From contig NZ_BAABCY010000055.1 of the NCBI RefSeq assembly GCF_039539345.1, positions 27,984 to 91,983 on the forward strand: DNA of 64,000 bases, given 5' to 3'. The notes beneath the pieces were generated by a model. It was not told the DNA's origin and ran no database searches. It saw only the letters and a program-made list of their open reading frames with translations. The translations under genes were made by a program, and so were the position numbers. Origin of the DNA: Snuella lapsa. GTDB lineage: Bacteria > Bacteroidota > Bacteroidia > Flavobacteriales > Flavobacteriaceae. Positions 32,014 through 40,426 of this stretch are shown here, piece by piece (the stretch's first letter is position 1; every line of letters begins with the position of its first letter).

Positions 32014-34869
32014 TTACTTTTTCTTAAACAAATCATATTTCAAACCAAAAGTTAAGCGCCTACCATAGTATTCGCTTTGCATTGTCCTATTTTTTATGCC
32101 TTGGTAATAACGCAATGGTTGATCTGTTATGTTATTAAAATCGAAATACACGCTTAAGTTTTCATTGATTGCTACATTAGCATTAAAATCTAAAAAGAAT
32201 TGTTCGTCGTAATACCTGTCTTCAAAAGGGCGTCCTCCAATCTCATCTATATAGGCATCAGAAAAATTACTTGATAAACGCACGCTTATTCTTTTACTTG
32301 CATAACCCAAAGAGGCATTAAACATATTGGGGGCTGTATTGGGCAAATCTAAATCTGTACGGGTTTCTCCGTCCTCATTTCTAACTCCATTTGCATTGGA
32401 TGTTAAATGGGTATAGTTAAGATAAAGGCTGAAATTTTTAGCAAAACCGGGCAAGAAATCCAACTTTCGTTGCAGGGCAAATTCAAACCCTAATACAGAT
32501 GCATCATCCCCATTTAAAGGCTGATATACATCAAAGCCAGTTGTTCCGTTACCAAAAGAATCGTCTGTAGTTTCTGTTTGAAACGTATAAATGAAATCGT
32601 TAATTCTTTTATAGAATGCTCCTCCAGAAATGATTCCTACATTCTTAAAATAATGCTCAGCCATAAGATCAAAATTCATGGATGTTGTTGGATCTAAATC
32701 AGCATTACCGACAAAAATTTCTTCATCTCCCAAAACGACATCCAAGGTTGGCACCAAGTCTACATAATTAGGCCTGGCTAAGGTATTTGTCCAAGCAAAT
32801 CTTAAAATGGTTCTATCTGTTAAATCATATTTAAAATGAATTCCAGGAAGTACATTAACATAAGAGCTTTCCTCAGTAATTTGTCCTATAACATTTTCTT
32901 CATCTTCAATCTGGTTTCCCGTAGCTGTAATTTTTGTTGTTTCTATTCTTATCCCTAAAAGCATGCTTAGATTGTCTGATAGTTTTTGACTTACCATCGC
33001 ATATCCAGCAAAAACATTTTCCTCTACGTCAAAATTGGCTCTTAAATATTCATCTGGCACATCTTCTCCTTCAAACTGTGTTGCATCATTTAAATTAAGA
33101 CCACCTATAAACTCTGGTGTTGCAAACGACCCAACAAGATACTGTTCTCCTGCTAAGAAATCTGGATCTGAATAATCTCTTGTTGGTATACCTCCCAGAA
33201 AATCGAAAGTCGAGCTCTCTGGGCTATACTCCATAAAATTATTGTTCCTATTCTTATTTTTTAATCTAGCACGTGCACCAAACTTTAGAAACCCCTCTTC
33301 TTGGTTAAACATATGTAGTGGCAATTGAAAATTTGCAAATACATTAAAATCTTCTTCTTCGGTATATTGGTTCTCTTCTGTCAGTTCGTCAAATTCAAAA
33401 TTATTGTAGGCAGCATCTTCAGCACTTAAAGGAGTATATAAAGGAAATTCAGAATCATTATTATAAGACACTGCATATTCGCTTTCATATTCTAAATAAC
33501 GTTCATTTAATCGCTCTTCAGAGGCTTTTGCAAATGACGCCATCCAGTCTATTTGTAATTTATTAACCAAGTGATCGCCTCCTAAACTAAAATTGTACAT
33601 ACGTTGATCTTCTAAACGTCTGTTTTTATTTCGACTATTATCAATCCCTCCTTTTGATTGTCTTTTAGCTTCAACTGGAAAAGACGTTAAATATCCATTT
33701 GTATCTACTGTAAAATCTCCCGGCTCTATATCTTCCCCATCTAAGATTTCATGTTCTAATCGAAACCTGTTTTCACGATCATCCCTCCAGTTATAGATGG
33801 ATTTAAAATAAATATTATTGTTATCATTAAACTGATAATCTAAATTCGCCGAAAAACTACGTCTTATACGTTGTACCAAATACTCTCTAATTTCAAATAC
33901 TTTAGCATAAGGGTTTACGCTAACTTCTTCCAGATTATCTTCATCGTCAAAAGCATTGTATTCAAATTCATCTTCCCATTCTGCCTCAAAATTATCACTA
34001 CCAAAATCGTTATCATTAAATGATGCTGACAACATCCAACCAAACTTCATATCCTTGGATCGGTCACCTAATAAAAAAGCGCCATTCAAGATTTTTTTAT
34101 TGGTAATATAATTCACTCCCGATCCGGCCGTAGCAGATAAACGAAATCCCTGGGGAGATGTTCTGGTTATTAAATTTACTGAACCACCAAGTGCATCGGC
34201 ATCCATATCTGGAGTTACTGCTTTATTAACTTCAATGGTTTGGATCATATCGGACGGGATTAAATCCATTTGAACATTTCTATTATCGCCTTCTGCCGAA
34301 GGAATGCGGCTACCATTTAAAGTCACCGAGTTTAATTGCGGAGCTAAACCTCTCACTATAATATTTCTTGCTTCTCCTTGATCTACTTGCATTGTTATAC
34401 CCGGAATACGCTTAACAGCATCGCCTATATTGGCATCGGGGAACTTTCCAATTTGATCGGTAGAAACGATATTAGTAATGTTCTGCTTGTTTTTTTGAGT
34501 GTTTAACGCACGTGATTGCCCCCCAAGACCATAGGTAGTTACAATCACTTCATCTAGTTCCGTATTTTGGGATGACAGCTCTAAATTTAAAACAACTGTA
34601 GTACTTGCTACTACGTGAATCTCCTTTTTAACATCTGAATAACCTAAGTATTTAACGGTTACTTCCTGATTGCCTTCTGGCACATTTATAAGTATAAATT
34701 TACCTTCAAAATCAGATATGGCTCCTTTGTTTAAAGTCTCTATTAGCACAGTCGCTCCTGGTATGGCTATACCGTATTCGTCTGCTATTATCCCTTGTAT
34801 ATTGCCTTTTTGGGAAAATCCGTTAATCGAAAAAATCAATAGTGTTGTTAAAGTAAAAAAATATTTCAT
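32014..34869 (-). CDS. TonB-dependent receptor paired with phytase
   Basis: A 951-residue outer-membrane receptor. It has a signal peptide (about 1-19), a carboxypeptidase-regulatory-like domain (about 22-105), a plug domain with ITNIVSTDQIGKFPDANIGD and a C-terminal barrel ending in YGRRLTFGLKYDLFKKK. Receptors beside beta-propeller phytase genes are known in marine bacteria and probably take up phytate or its hydrolysis products. The stop lies at 32014, beside the phytase start, so the two genes form an operon. Phosphate limitation is the likely cue, but no operator could be identified. Confidence 0.94.
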   Translation of the reverse strand: MKYFFTLTTLLIFSINGFSQKGNIQGIIADEYGIAIPGATVLIETLNKGAISDFEGKFILINVPEGNQEVTVKYLGYSDVKKEIHVVASTTVVLNLELSSQNTELDEVIVTTYGLGGQSRALNTQKNKQNITNIVSTDQIGKFPDANIGDAVKRIPGITMQVDQGEARNIIVRGLAPQLNSVTLNGSRIPSAEGDNRNVQMDLIPSDMIQTIEVNKAVTPDMDADALGGSVNLITRTSPQGFRLSATAGSGVNYITNKKILNGAFLLGDRSKDMKFGWMLSASFNDNDFGSDNFEAEWEDEFEYNAFDDEDNLEEVSVNPYAKVFEIREYLVQRIRRSFSANLDYQFNDNNNIYFKSIYNWRDDRENRFRLEHEILDGEDIEPGDFTVDTNGYLTSFPVEAKRQSKGGIDNSRNKNRRLEDQRMYNFSLGGDHLVNKLQIDWMASFAKASEERLNERYLEYESEYAVSYNNDSEFPLYTPLSAEDAAYNNFEFDELTEENQYTEEEDFNVFANFQLPLHMFNQEEGFLKFGARARLKNKNRNNNFMEYSPESSTFDFLGGIPTRDYSDPDFLAGEQYLVGSFATPEFIGGLNLNDATQFEGEDVPDEYLRANFDVEENVFAGYAMVSQKLSDNLSMLLGIRIETTKITATGNQIEDEENVIGQITEESSYVNVLPGIHFKYDLTDRTILRFAWTNTLARPNYVDLVPTLDVVLGDEEIFVGNADLDPTTSMNFDLMAEHYFKNVGIISGGAFYKRINDFIYTFQTETTDDSFGNGTTGFDVYQPLNGDDASVLGFEFALQRKLDFLPGFAKNFSLYLNYTHLTSNANGVRNEDGETRTDLDLPNTAPNMFNASLGYASKRISVRLSSNFSDAYIDEIGGRPFEDRYYDEQFFLDFNANVAINENLSVYFDFNNITDQPLRYYQGIKNRTMQSEYYGRRLTFGLKYDLFKKK

Positions 34870-35004
34870 TATAAGCTGATTAAAGTTTGACGCTAAATAA
34901 TGAAATAGGGCATAAAATTACTTTAAGCCAAAATAAAGCTTGTGTTAAAATGAGAACGAAAAAATCTGTATTTAACAATAATTAAATATTAGGATAACCA
35001 CCTA

Positions 35005-35040
35005 ATAAAAAAAGCCCTTTCTGAAAACAGAAAGGGCTTT
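35005..35040 (-). terminator. Terminator after rpmA
   Basis: AAAGCCCTTTCTG, loop TTTT, CAGAAAGGGCTTT on the minus strand is followed by a run of T. The stem is 13 bp and perfect, ending the rplU-rpmA transcript. Confidence 0.9.
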
Positions 35041-35062
35041 GATTTTCTAAAGAATTAATTTC

Positions 35063-35323
35063 TTAAGCCTCAAAAGGCTCAATAGAAACATAAGACTTAT
35101 TATCTTTTTTCTTTGTGAACTTCACAACACCGTCAACTTTAGCGTGTAATGTATGATCTTTTCCAGCATATACATTCTCGCCTGGGTGGTGAGTATTACC
35201 TCTTTGTCTAACGATAATGTTGCCAGCTATTGCAGCCTGACCACCAAAAATCTTAACACCTAAGCGTTTCGATTCTGATTCTCTACCGTTTTTCGAACTT
35301 CCGACTCCTTTTTTATGTGCCAT
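35063..35323 (-). CDS. rpmA: 50S ribosomal protein L27
   Basis: Large-subunit protein next to the peptidyl transferase centre. The 86 residues begin MAHKKGVGSSKNGRESESKRLG and contain GNIIVRQRGNTHHPGENVYAGKDHTL, both diagnostic. It has no long N-terminal cleavage sequence of the firmicute type. It follows rplU by 24 bases, the universal order. Confidence 0.98.
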   Translation of the reverse strand: MAHKKGVGSSKNGRESESKRLGVKIFGGQAAIAGNIIVRQRGNTHHPGENVYAGKDHTLHAKVDGVVKFTKKKDNKSYVSIEPFEA

Positions 35324-35347
35324 TTTATTTCGATTTTAGATTTTAAT

Positions 35348-35848
35348 TTAACTTAAAGCAGCTATTAAATCGGCTTTCTTCATAGAAGAAATTCCTTCAA
35401 TACCTTTAGCTTTTGCCATCTCTTTTAATTCAGCCACTGTTAATTTGCTTAAATCTTGAGAAGCTTCTGCCTTAGGGGCTTCAGCTTTAGGGGCAGCTTT
35501 TTTAGTTGCTTTTGCTGGGGCAGCTTTCTTAGCTCCAGAAGCAGCTATACTTTCAATTACAATTTCTGTTAAAGCTTGACGATGACCGTTCTTAACGCGG
35601 TAACCCTTACGTCTTTTCTTTTTGAAAACTATAACTTTATCACCTTTTAGGTGCTTTAAGACTTTTGCTCCTACCTGAGCTCCGTCTATAGCTGGGGCGC
35701 CTACAGTTACATTGTCCCCATCTGCAACAAGAAGTACATTATCGAAAGCTACTTGCTTTCCTTCTTCTGTTTGTAAACGGTTAACAAAAACTTTTTGGTC
35801 TTTTACAACTTTAAATTGTTGCCCTGCTATCTCTACAATTGCGTACAT
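35348..35848 (-). CDS. rplU: 50S ribosomal protein L21 with C-terminal extension
   Basis: The first about 103 residues are L21 (MYAIVEIAGQQFKV at the start, KKKRRKGYRVKNGHRQALTEI). A Lys/Ala-rich linker leads to a C-terminal domain, SKLTVAELKEMAKAKGIEG and following, of Rho N-terminal/SAP-like type, giving 166 residues versus about 103 in E. coli. Such extensions are known in Bacteroidetes L21. The extra domain probably binds nucleic acid. It is transcribed from the promoter at 35890-35920. Confidence 0.97.
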   Translation of the reverse strand: MYAIVEIAGQQFKVVKDQKVFVNRLQTEEGKQVAFDNVLLVADGDNVTVGAPAIDGAQVGAKVLKHLKGDKVIVFKKKRRKGYRVKNGHRQALTEIVIESIAASGAKKAAPAKATKKAAPKAEAPKAEASQDLSKLTVAELKEMAKAKGIEGISSMKKADLIAALS

Positions 35849-35889
35849 AGCGTAACGTTTTATTAATTAATTTGTTCAAAAAATGAGTG

Positions 35890-35920
35890 CAAATATACTG
35901 CTAATTAATTAAACTACAAA
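35890..35920 (-). promoter_or_regulatory. Consensus Bacteroidetes promoter for rplU-rpmA
   Basis: On the minus strand TTTG (35920-35917), exactly 19 bases, then TATATTTG (35897-35890). This matches the -33/-7 consensus fully and is the best promoter in the window. The start would be near 35883, about 35 nt before the rplU ATG. Confidence 0.85.
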
Positions 35921-35928
35921 CGTTTTCT

Positions 35929-36378
35929 TCACTTTGAAGACATATTTCCGCTATTTTTAAGGAGCTGCATTACAGCAAGCGTTGCAACGACAGTCGTTGC
36001 GAAGCCCATAACAGCTACTATAAAGGTTACCATCCCTATATCTGTATTAAAACCACCGTGAATGGTTTTAAACAATTGCCCCAAAAAACCAACATTAATT
36101 TCTGTGGCATAAAACAAAAAGAAGATGGTAAAAAACAATGTAGCAATAAAGCCCGTAATCAATCCTGTTTTAAAGCCTTCTCCATAAGAAAAAGCCTCTG
36201 GATGCTGCAACTTTGTTATACGAACAGCTTCATATATTCCCAATGCAGTAATAACGGCATTAAAAAAACTAAATACAGGATTTATATGCTTATTGAATAA
36301 TGCTAGAATTAAAAAATATGCAATTAAGACGGCACTAGTAACAAGACCAAATCGAACGGTTAATGATAATTTTTTCAT
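35929..36378 (-). CDS. DUF4199 integral membrane protein
   Basis: A 149-residue protein with four predicted transmembrane helices (about 8-28, 35-55, 70-92 and 112-140) separated by the soluble loop YEAVRITKLQHPEAFSYGEGFKTGL. The layout and the SYGEGFKTG segment fit the DUF4199 family, found throughout Bacteroidetes, with no known function. It lies immediately upstream of the rplU promoter on the same strand. Confidence 0.82.
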   Translation of the reverse strand: MKKLSLTVRFGLVTSAVLIAYFLILALFNKHINPVFSFFNAVITALGIYEAVRITKLQHPEAFSYGEGFKTGLITGFIATLFFTIFFLFYATEINVGFLGQLFKTIHGGFNTDIGMVTFIVAVMGFATTVVATLAVMQLLKNSGNMSSK

Positions 36379-36785
36379 ACGTTAAAATTTTAATAATCAT
36401 CAGATTTTATGTTAATTATAAAATCGAGAACGCATACAACCGCTACGCTCTCACATTAAAAATTTTAAACATTCCCTTTTATGAAAAAATGCTCAAAATT
36501 TATTAATGTTCGTTTCATCTCTACACAATTTGATTCTCTTAAATTTCGTAAAAATTTATGTATTAAAATAATTTTAGCATTATTAATTTGCTCAAAAGGA
36601 ACATTTTAAAGTCGAATCTTTTTGAAATTGCAAAGTCTCAAAGCCTTGTTTTTCAAAAACCTTAGGCAACCAAAAGTTTAATTTTTGGCACAATAAACAG
36701 TAATATTTTCTACTTTTGCATAGTATAAATGCTCATTAAAAAGAAACGGGCGCGAACTTCTTAAGAGGCATAAAATTTTAAACAC
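36379..36785. other. Gene-free region between DUF4199 and HMA genes
   Basis: A 407-bp AT-rich intergenic region between divergent genes. It holds a hairpin with arms GAGAACG and CGCTCTC (one mismatch, 36426-36452) and a -7 box TACTTTTG (36711-36718) for the HMA gene. A 42-codon plus-strand frame starting at 36481 was seen but has no support. I see no RNA gene. Confidence 0.6.
36711..36718 (+). promoter_or_regulatory. Bacteroidetes-type -7 box for the HMA lipoprotein
   Basis: TACTTTTG matches TAnnTTTG. A TTTGG lies 23 bases upstream (36684-36688), slightly farther than the usual 19-20. The leader would be about 60 nt. Confidence 0.5.
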
Positions 36786-37184
36786 ATGAAAACAACAAAA
36801 ACAATTATAACTGTTACACTTGTTCTTTTAAGTTTTTTTAACTGTAAAAACGAGACGAAACCAGAAATTAAAACAGTGTCCATTGAATCTACTGAAACGG
36901 CTAAAACCTTAGATCCAAACGCAACTTATGCAAAAGCAGAGTTTACCATTGATGGAATGACCTGCGCCATTGGATGTGCCAAAACCATTGAAAAAAAGAT
37001 TTCCAAAATGGAAGGTGTAAAGGAAGCTACTGTAGACTTTGATAGAAAGCTAGCTATGGTCGAATATAACGAAGCTAAAGTAACGCCTGTATTACTTGAA
37101 GAAACAGTAACTAAAGTTTCTGATACTTATAAAGTTAGTGACATGAAAACTGTTGAAACCTTTTCTTCTAAGGAAACTAAATAG
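36786..37184 (+). CDS. HMA-domain metal-binding lipoprotein with a CxxxC site
   Basis: A 132-residue predicted lipoprotein (lipidated Cys20 after LLSFFN) with a heavy-metal-associated domain at about 50-115. The metal loop is DGMTCAIGCAKTIEK, with Cys60 and Cys64 spaced C-x3-C rather than the usual C-x2-C. HMA domains bind copper, zinc or mercury; the altered spacing may change affinity or specificity. The protein likely sits in the envelope. No P-type ATPase is adjacent. Confidence 0.88.
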   Translation: MKTTKTIITVTLVLLSFFNCKNETKPEIKTVSIESTETAKTLDPNATYAKAEFTIDGMTCAIGCAKTIEKKISKMEGVKEATVDFDRKLAMVEYNEAKVTPVLLEETVTKVSDTYKVSDMKTVETFSSKETK

Positions 37185-37208
37185 TTAAGTTGTCTTGTAA
37201 AGCTTAAA

Positions 37209-37248
37209 AAAAAGCGCCTTATTTTTATATAAAAGTAAGGCGCTTTTT
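37209..37248. terminator. Bidirectional terminator between the HMA gene and aldo/keto reductase
   Basis: Arms AAAAAGCGCCTTA and TAAGGCGCTTTTT form a perfect 13-bp stem around 14 bases. The genes converge (stops at 37184 and 37278), and runs of A and T on both sides suit termination in both directions. Confidence 0.88.
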
Positions 37249-37277
37249 AAATAACTTATTTTCTTTTTTGAATTGCC

Positions 37278-38315
37278 CTACGGTGCTGGATTAGGGATTA
37301 CCGCATGCACTTCGTTAATTTGACCTAATATTACTTCACTTAAACTAATATCTATACTAGCTATATTTTCCTTTAGTTGCTCTAAATTTGTGGCTCCAAT
37401 AATATTACTTGTTACAAATGGTTGTTGCGTAACGAAAGCCAATGCCATCTGAGCTAAAGTCATCTGGTTGGCTTCTGCTATTTTTAAATAAAGCCTTGTT
37501 GCTTCTGTAGCCTGTTCACTACTATATCTTGCAAATCTAGGAAACAGCTTAAGTCTGGCATTTTCTGCAGCCGTCCCTTTTATATATTTTCCTGATAGCA
37601 CTCCAAAAGCCATGGGCGAATAGGCTAACAAGCCTATATTTTCTCGTATTGAAATTTCTGCTAAATCACCTTCAAAAACCCTGTTTATCAAGGAATATGC
37701 ATTTTGAATGGTGCACATTCTAGGCAATGCGTTTTTCTTTGCTTCTTCCAAATAACGCATCGTCCCCCATGAACTTTCATTGGACACCCCTATATGCCTA
37801 ATCTTACCTGCTTTTATATTTTCTTGAAGTGCATGAAGTATTGTGTTGAAATTATCTTTCCAAACCTCATCTTTATCGTATTTAAAATCCCTAACCCCAA
37901 ACCTATTGGTATCGCGTTCTGGCCAATGTAACTGATACAAATCTATATAATCGGTTTGCAATCGTTTTAACTCCGCATTTATAGCTTCATCTATAGCCTC
38001 TTTACTAAAACCTGTCGTACGGATATGCGCAGTATAATCGCCTATCCCTGCAATTTTAGAGGCTAAAACCACTTTATCCCTATTTCCTGTCTTTTTTAGC
38101 CAAGTTCCAATTATTTTACTTGTTCGACCTTGTGTTTCTGCAGAAGCAGGAACAGGATATAATTCGGCTGTATCGATAAAGTTTATGCCTTGTTTAAATG
38201 CATAATCTAATTGCGCATGTCCTTCAGCTTCTGTATTTTGGTTTCCCCAGGTCATCGAACCCAAGCATATTTTACTAACTTTTATATTGGTATTGGGTAG
38301 TGTTGTATATTTCAA
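37278..38315 (-). CDS. Aldo/keto reductase
   Basis: A 345-residue TIM-barrel NADPH-dependent reductase resembling the Tas/YghZ group. Visible features are GINFIDTAELYPVP (catalytic Asp and Tyr), VLASKIAG (catalytic Lys), the LQTDYIDLYQLHWPERDTN region and HIGVSNESSWGTMRYL. Substrates are carbonyl compounds of unknown identity. The gene lies upstream of a bidirectional terminator, and a perfect 42-bp palindrome is in its 5' region. Confidence 0.93.
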   Translation of the reverse strand: MKYTTLPNTNIKVSKICLGSMTWGNQNTEAEGHAQLDYAFKQGINFIDTAELYPVPASAETQGRTSKIIGTWLKKTGNRDKVVLASKIAGIGDYTAHIRTTGFSKEAIDEAINAELKRLQTDYIDLYQLHWPERDTNRFGVRDFKYDKDEVWKDNFNTILHALQENIKAGKIRHIGVSNESSWGTMRYLEEAKKNALPRMCTIQNAYSLINRVFEGDLAEISIRENIGLLAYSPMAFGVLSGKYIKGTAAENARLKLFPRFARYSSEQATEATRLYLKIAEANQMTLAQMALAFVTQQPFVTSNIIGATNLEQLKENIASIDISLSEVILGQINEVHAVIPNPAP

Positions 38316-38358
38316 ACGTTTAAATTTTAGTTATTTATCTTTTACGGTTATTCTTTAA

Positions 38359-38400
38359 AGATAAAACCTTTTGGGACTATAGTCCCAAAAGGTTTTATCT
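38359..38400. repeat. Perfect 42-bp palindrome / terminator hairpin
   Basis: The arms AGATAAAACCTTTTGGGACT and its exact complement meet at an AT centre, giving 21 base pairs without loop or mismatch. It lies 84 bases past the OmpA-family gene and 44 upstream of the aldo/keto reductase start. It is most simply a terminator for the OmpA gene, though the missing loop and T-run also suit a protein-binding or cruciform role. Confidence 0.75.
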
Positions 38401-38483
38401 AGCTTTAATCTATTTTTGTATTTCTTTTAAAAGCATTGCTTCATCTAAGCTGTTTTGAACATGATGTTAATAACTATAACACC

Positions 38484-39443
38484 CTAATTCTCGTTCAATA
38501 ATTTTGACAACTCATCTAATTTTGGTGTTAATATCACCTCAATACGCCTGTTTTTAGCTTTGCCCTCAGGAGTGTCATTTGTTGCTACAGGAGCAAATTC
38601 GCCACGTCCTGCCGCTGTAAGGTTTTCGGGGTTAATAGCTGTGTTTTCTCTTAAAATATTTACAATAGCAGTAGCACGTTTGGTTGACAAATCCCAGTTA
38701 CCATCCAACTGCCCACTGCCTTTGTAAGGCACGTTATCGGTATGTCCTTCTATTAAAATAGCAATATCTGGATTTACGGCCAACACACTACCTAATTGTT
38801 CAACAGCTTTTCTTCCTTCGGTTCCTACAGCCCAGCTACCAGAACCAAACAACAGTTTATTTTCCATTGAAACATACACTTTTCCATCACGCTGCTCTAC
38901 TGTTAATCCCTTACCTTCAAAATCGGTTAATGCTCTTGAAACTGCATTTTTTAATTGTGTCATAGCAGCATCTTTTGCGGCAATAACATTTTCTAATTCG
39001 GCTACACGATTAGAACGTTCTTCCAACTCTCTCTTAAGTTTTGCCAAACGCTCATTTTCGGCTGCCAATGCATCTTCTTTAGCTTCAAGTTGTGCTAAAA
39101 GCTCCCTATTTCTTTGGGAATTTTTAGCAATGGCAGCTGAACTGTTTTTCTCTAAAGCTTCGTACGACGCCTTCAAATTATCATAACTGGCCTTGGTTGC
39201 ATTATAATCACTCAATAATCTATCGCGTTCAGTAACCGTTTCATCATATGCCTCTTTGAGTTGTTTAAGCTCGTATTCGGCTGCATTTTTTGCATCTAAA
39301 AGCGTATTGTTATCTCTAGAAAGCTTTCTGTTTTCTTTCTTTAAGTTTTCGTATTTCCCTTCTAACTCCTTATAAACTTTTGGGGATACACATGAGGCCA
39401 AAAGCATCAATGTAATTACTGATAATGAAATCTTTTTAATCAT
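38484..39443 (-). CDS. OmpA-family lipoprotein with long coiled coil
   Basis: A 319-residue cell-envelope protein. The signal segment ends in the lipobox LLASC with Cys at about residue 18. A long coiled coil (about 22-175, rich in Glu, Lys, Ala and Leu) precedes an OmpA peptidoglycan-binding domain (about 195-310) with IEGHTDNVPYKGSGQLDGNW, LSTKRATAI and GRGEFAPVATNDTPEGKAKN leading to NRRIE. It probably tethers the outer membrane to peptidoglycan. The xth gene ends 33 bases upstream. Confidence 0.93.
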   Translation of the reverse strand: MIKKISLSVITLMLLASCVSPKVYKELEGKYENLKKENRKLSRDNNTLLDAKNAAEYELKQLKEAYDETVTERDRLLSDYNATKASYDNLKASYEALEKNSSAAIAKNSQRNRELLAQLEAKEDALAAENERLAKLKRELEERSNRVAELENVIAAKDAAMTQLKNAVSRALTDFEGKGLTVEQRDGKVYVSMENKLLFGSGSWAVGTEGRKAVEQLGSVLAVNPDIAILIEGHTDNVPYKGSGQLDGNWDLSTKRATAIVNILRENTAINPENLTAAGRGEFAPVATNDTPEGKAKNRRIEVILTPKLDELSKLLNEN

Positions 39444-39476
39444 TTTTATTGGGTTCTATTTATTATTAATATAAAA

Positions 39477-40250
39477 TTAAGAAGCTTCGCTTTCAATATC
39501 TACCAAGATAGGACAGTGGTCACTATGCACTGCTTCTGAAAGTATAACGGCTCGTTTTATTTTTTCTTGTAAAGACTGGGAAACCATAGCATAATCTAAT
39601 CGCCATCCTTTATTATTAGCCCGTGCATTAGCACGGTAACTCCACCAACTGTACTGTTGTTTTCCCTGATTTAAATACCGGAATGAATCTATAAATCCAC
39701 TATCTATAAAATTACCAATCCACTCACGTTCTACGGGTAAAAAACCAGAGACCTTACTTAGTCCCTTTGGGTTATGAATATCGATCTCTTCGTGACAGAT
39801 ATTATAATCGCCACAAATAATAAGATTGGGCACGTCTTTTTTTAGTTCATTTATATAATCTTGAAAAAGCGCCATGTACTCTAATTTATGATCCAAACGT
39901 GCATCATTGGTACCTGATGGCAAATACAAGCTCATTACCGAAATACCATTAAAATCGGCGCGAATATTACGTCCTTCAAAATCCATCGATTCAATACCTG
40001 TACCATATTCAACATGATCTGGCTCTACTTTACTCAAAATAGCAACACCACTATATCCTTTTTTTTGGGCACTAAACCAATAATTGTATTTATATCCAAG
40101 TTCTGTAAAAACATTTAAATCCAACTGTTCTTTTAACGCTTTTATTTCCTGTAAACATACAACATCTGGGTTAGCGCTTTTGAGCCAATCTAAAAAACCT
40201 TTATTAATTGCTGCCCGAATGCCGTTTACATTATACGATATAATATTCAT
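39477..40250 (-). CDS. xth: Exodeoxyribonuclease III
   Basis: A 257-residue AP endonuclease/3'-exonuclease of DNA repair. The family motifs are ISYNVNGIRAAINKGF at the start, VVCLQEIKA (metal-binding Glu), SGVAILSK-like YSGVAILSK, LIICGDYNICHEEIDIHNPK and VHSDHCPILVDIE at the C-terminus. It is intact and of usual length. It is divergent from the large outer-membrane protein gene. Confidence 0.95.
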   Translation of the reverse strand: MNIISYNVNGIRAAINKGFLDWLKSANPDVVCLQEIKALKEQLDLNVFTELGYKYNYWFSAQKKGYSGVAILSKVEPDHVEYGTGIESMDFEGRNIRADFNGISVMSLYLPSGTNDARLDHKLEYMALFQDYINELKKDVPNLIICGDYNICHEEIDIHNPKGLSKVSGFLPVEREWIGNFIDSGFIDSFRYLNQGKQQYSWWSYRANARANNKGWRLDYAMVSQSLQEKIKRAVILSEAVHSDHCPILVDIESEAS

Positions 40251-40426
40251 TATTATTTCTTCCTTTTTAAATTACTAACCTTCAATTCGTTTGATGTTAT
40301 TCTTTATGAAAAAAATCAAATTTTAGCTAAATTAAATAATGCCTTACTTTTACACTATTATTTTTCGTTCGATTTAACCAAAACTATCAACAAAATATTT
40401 TATGCTAATTACAGTTTAAGTATCTA

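Noticed and set aside
36481..36606. A 42-codon plus-strand frame before the HMA gene
   Set aside because: It is Lys/Ile/Phe-rich, has no promoter or homology signal I can see and is expected by chance in AT-rich DNA.
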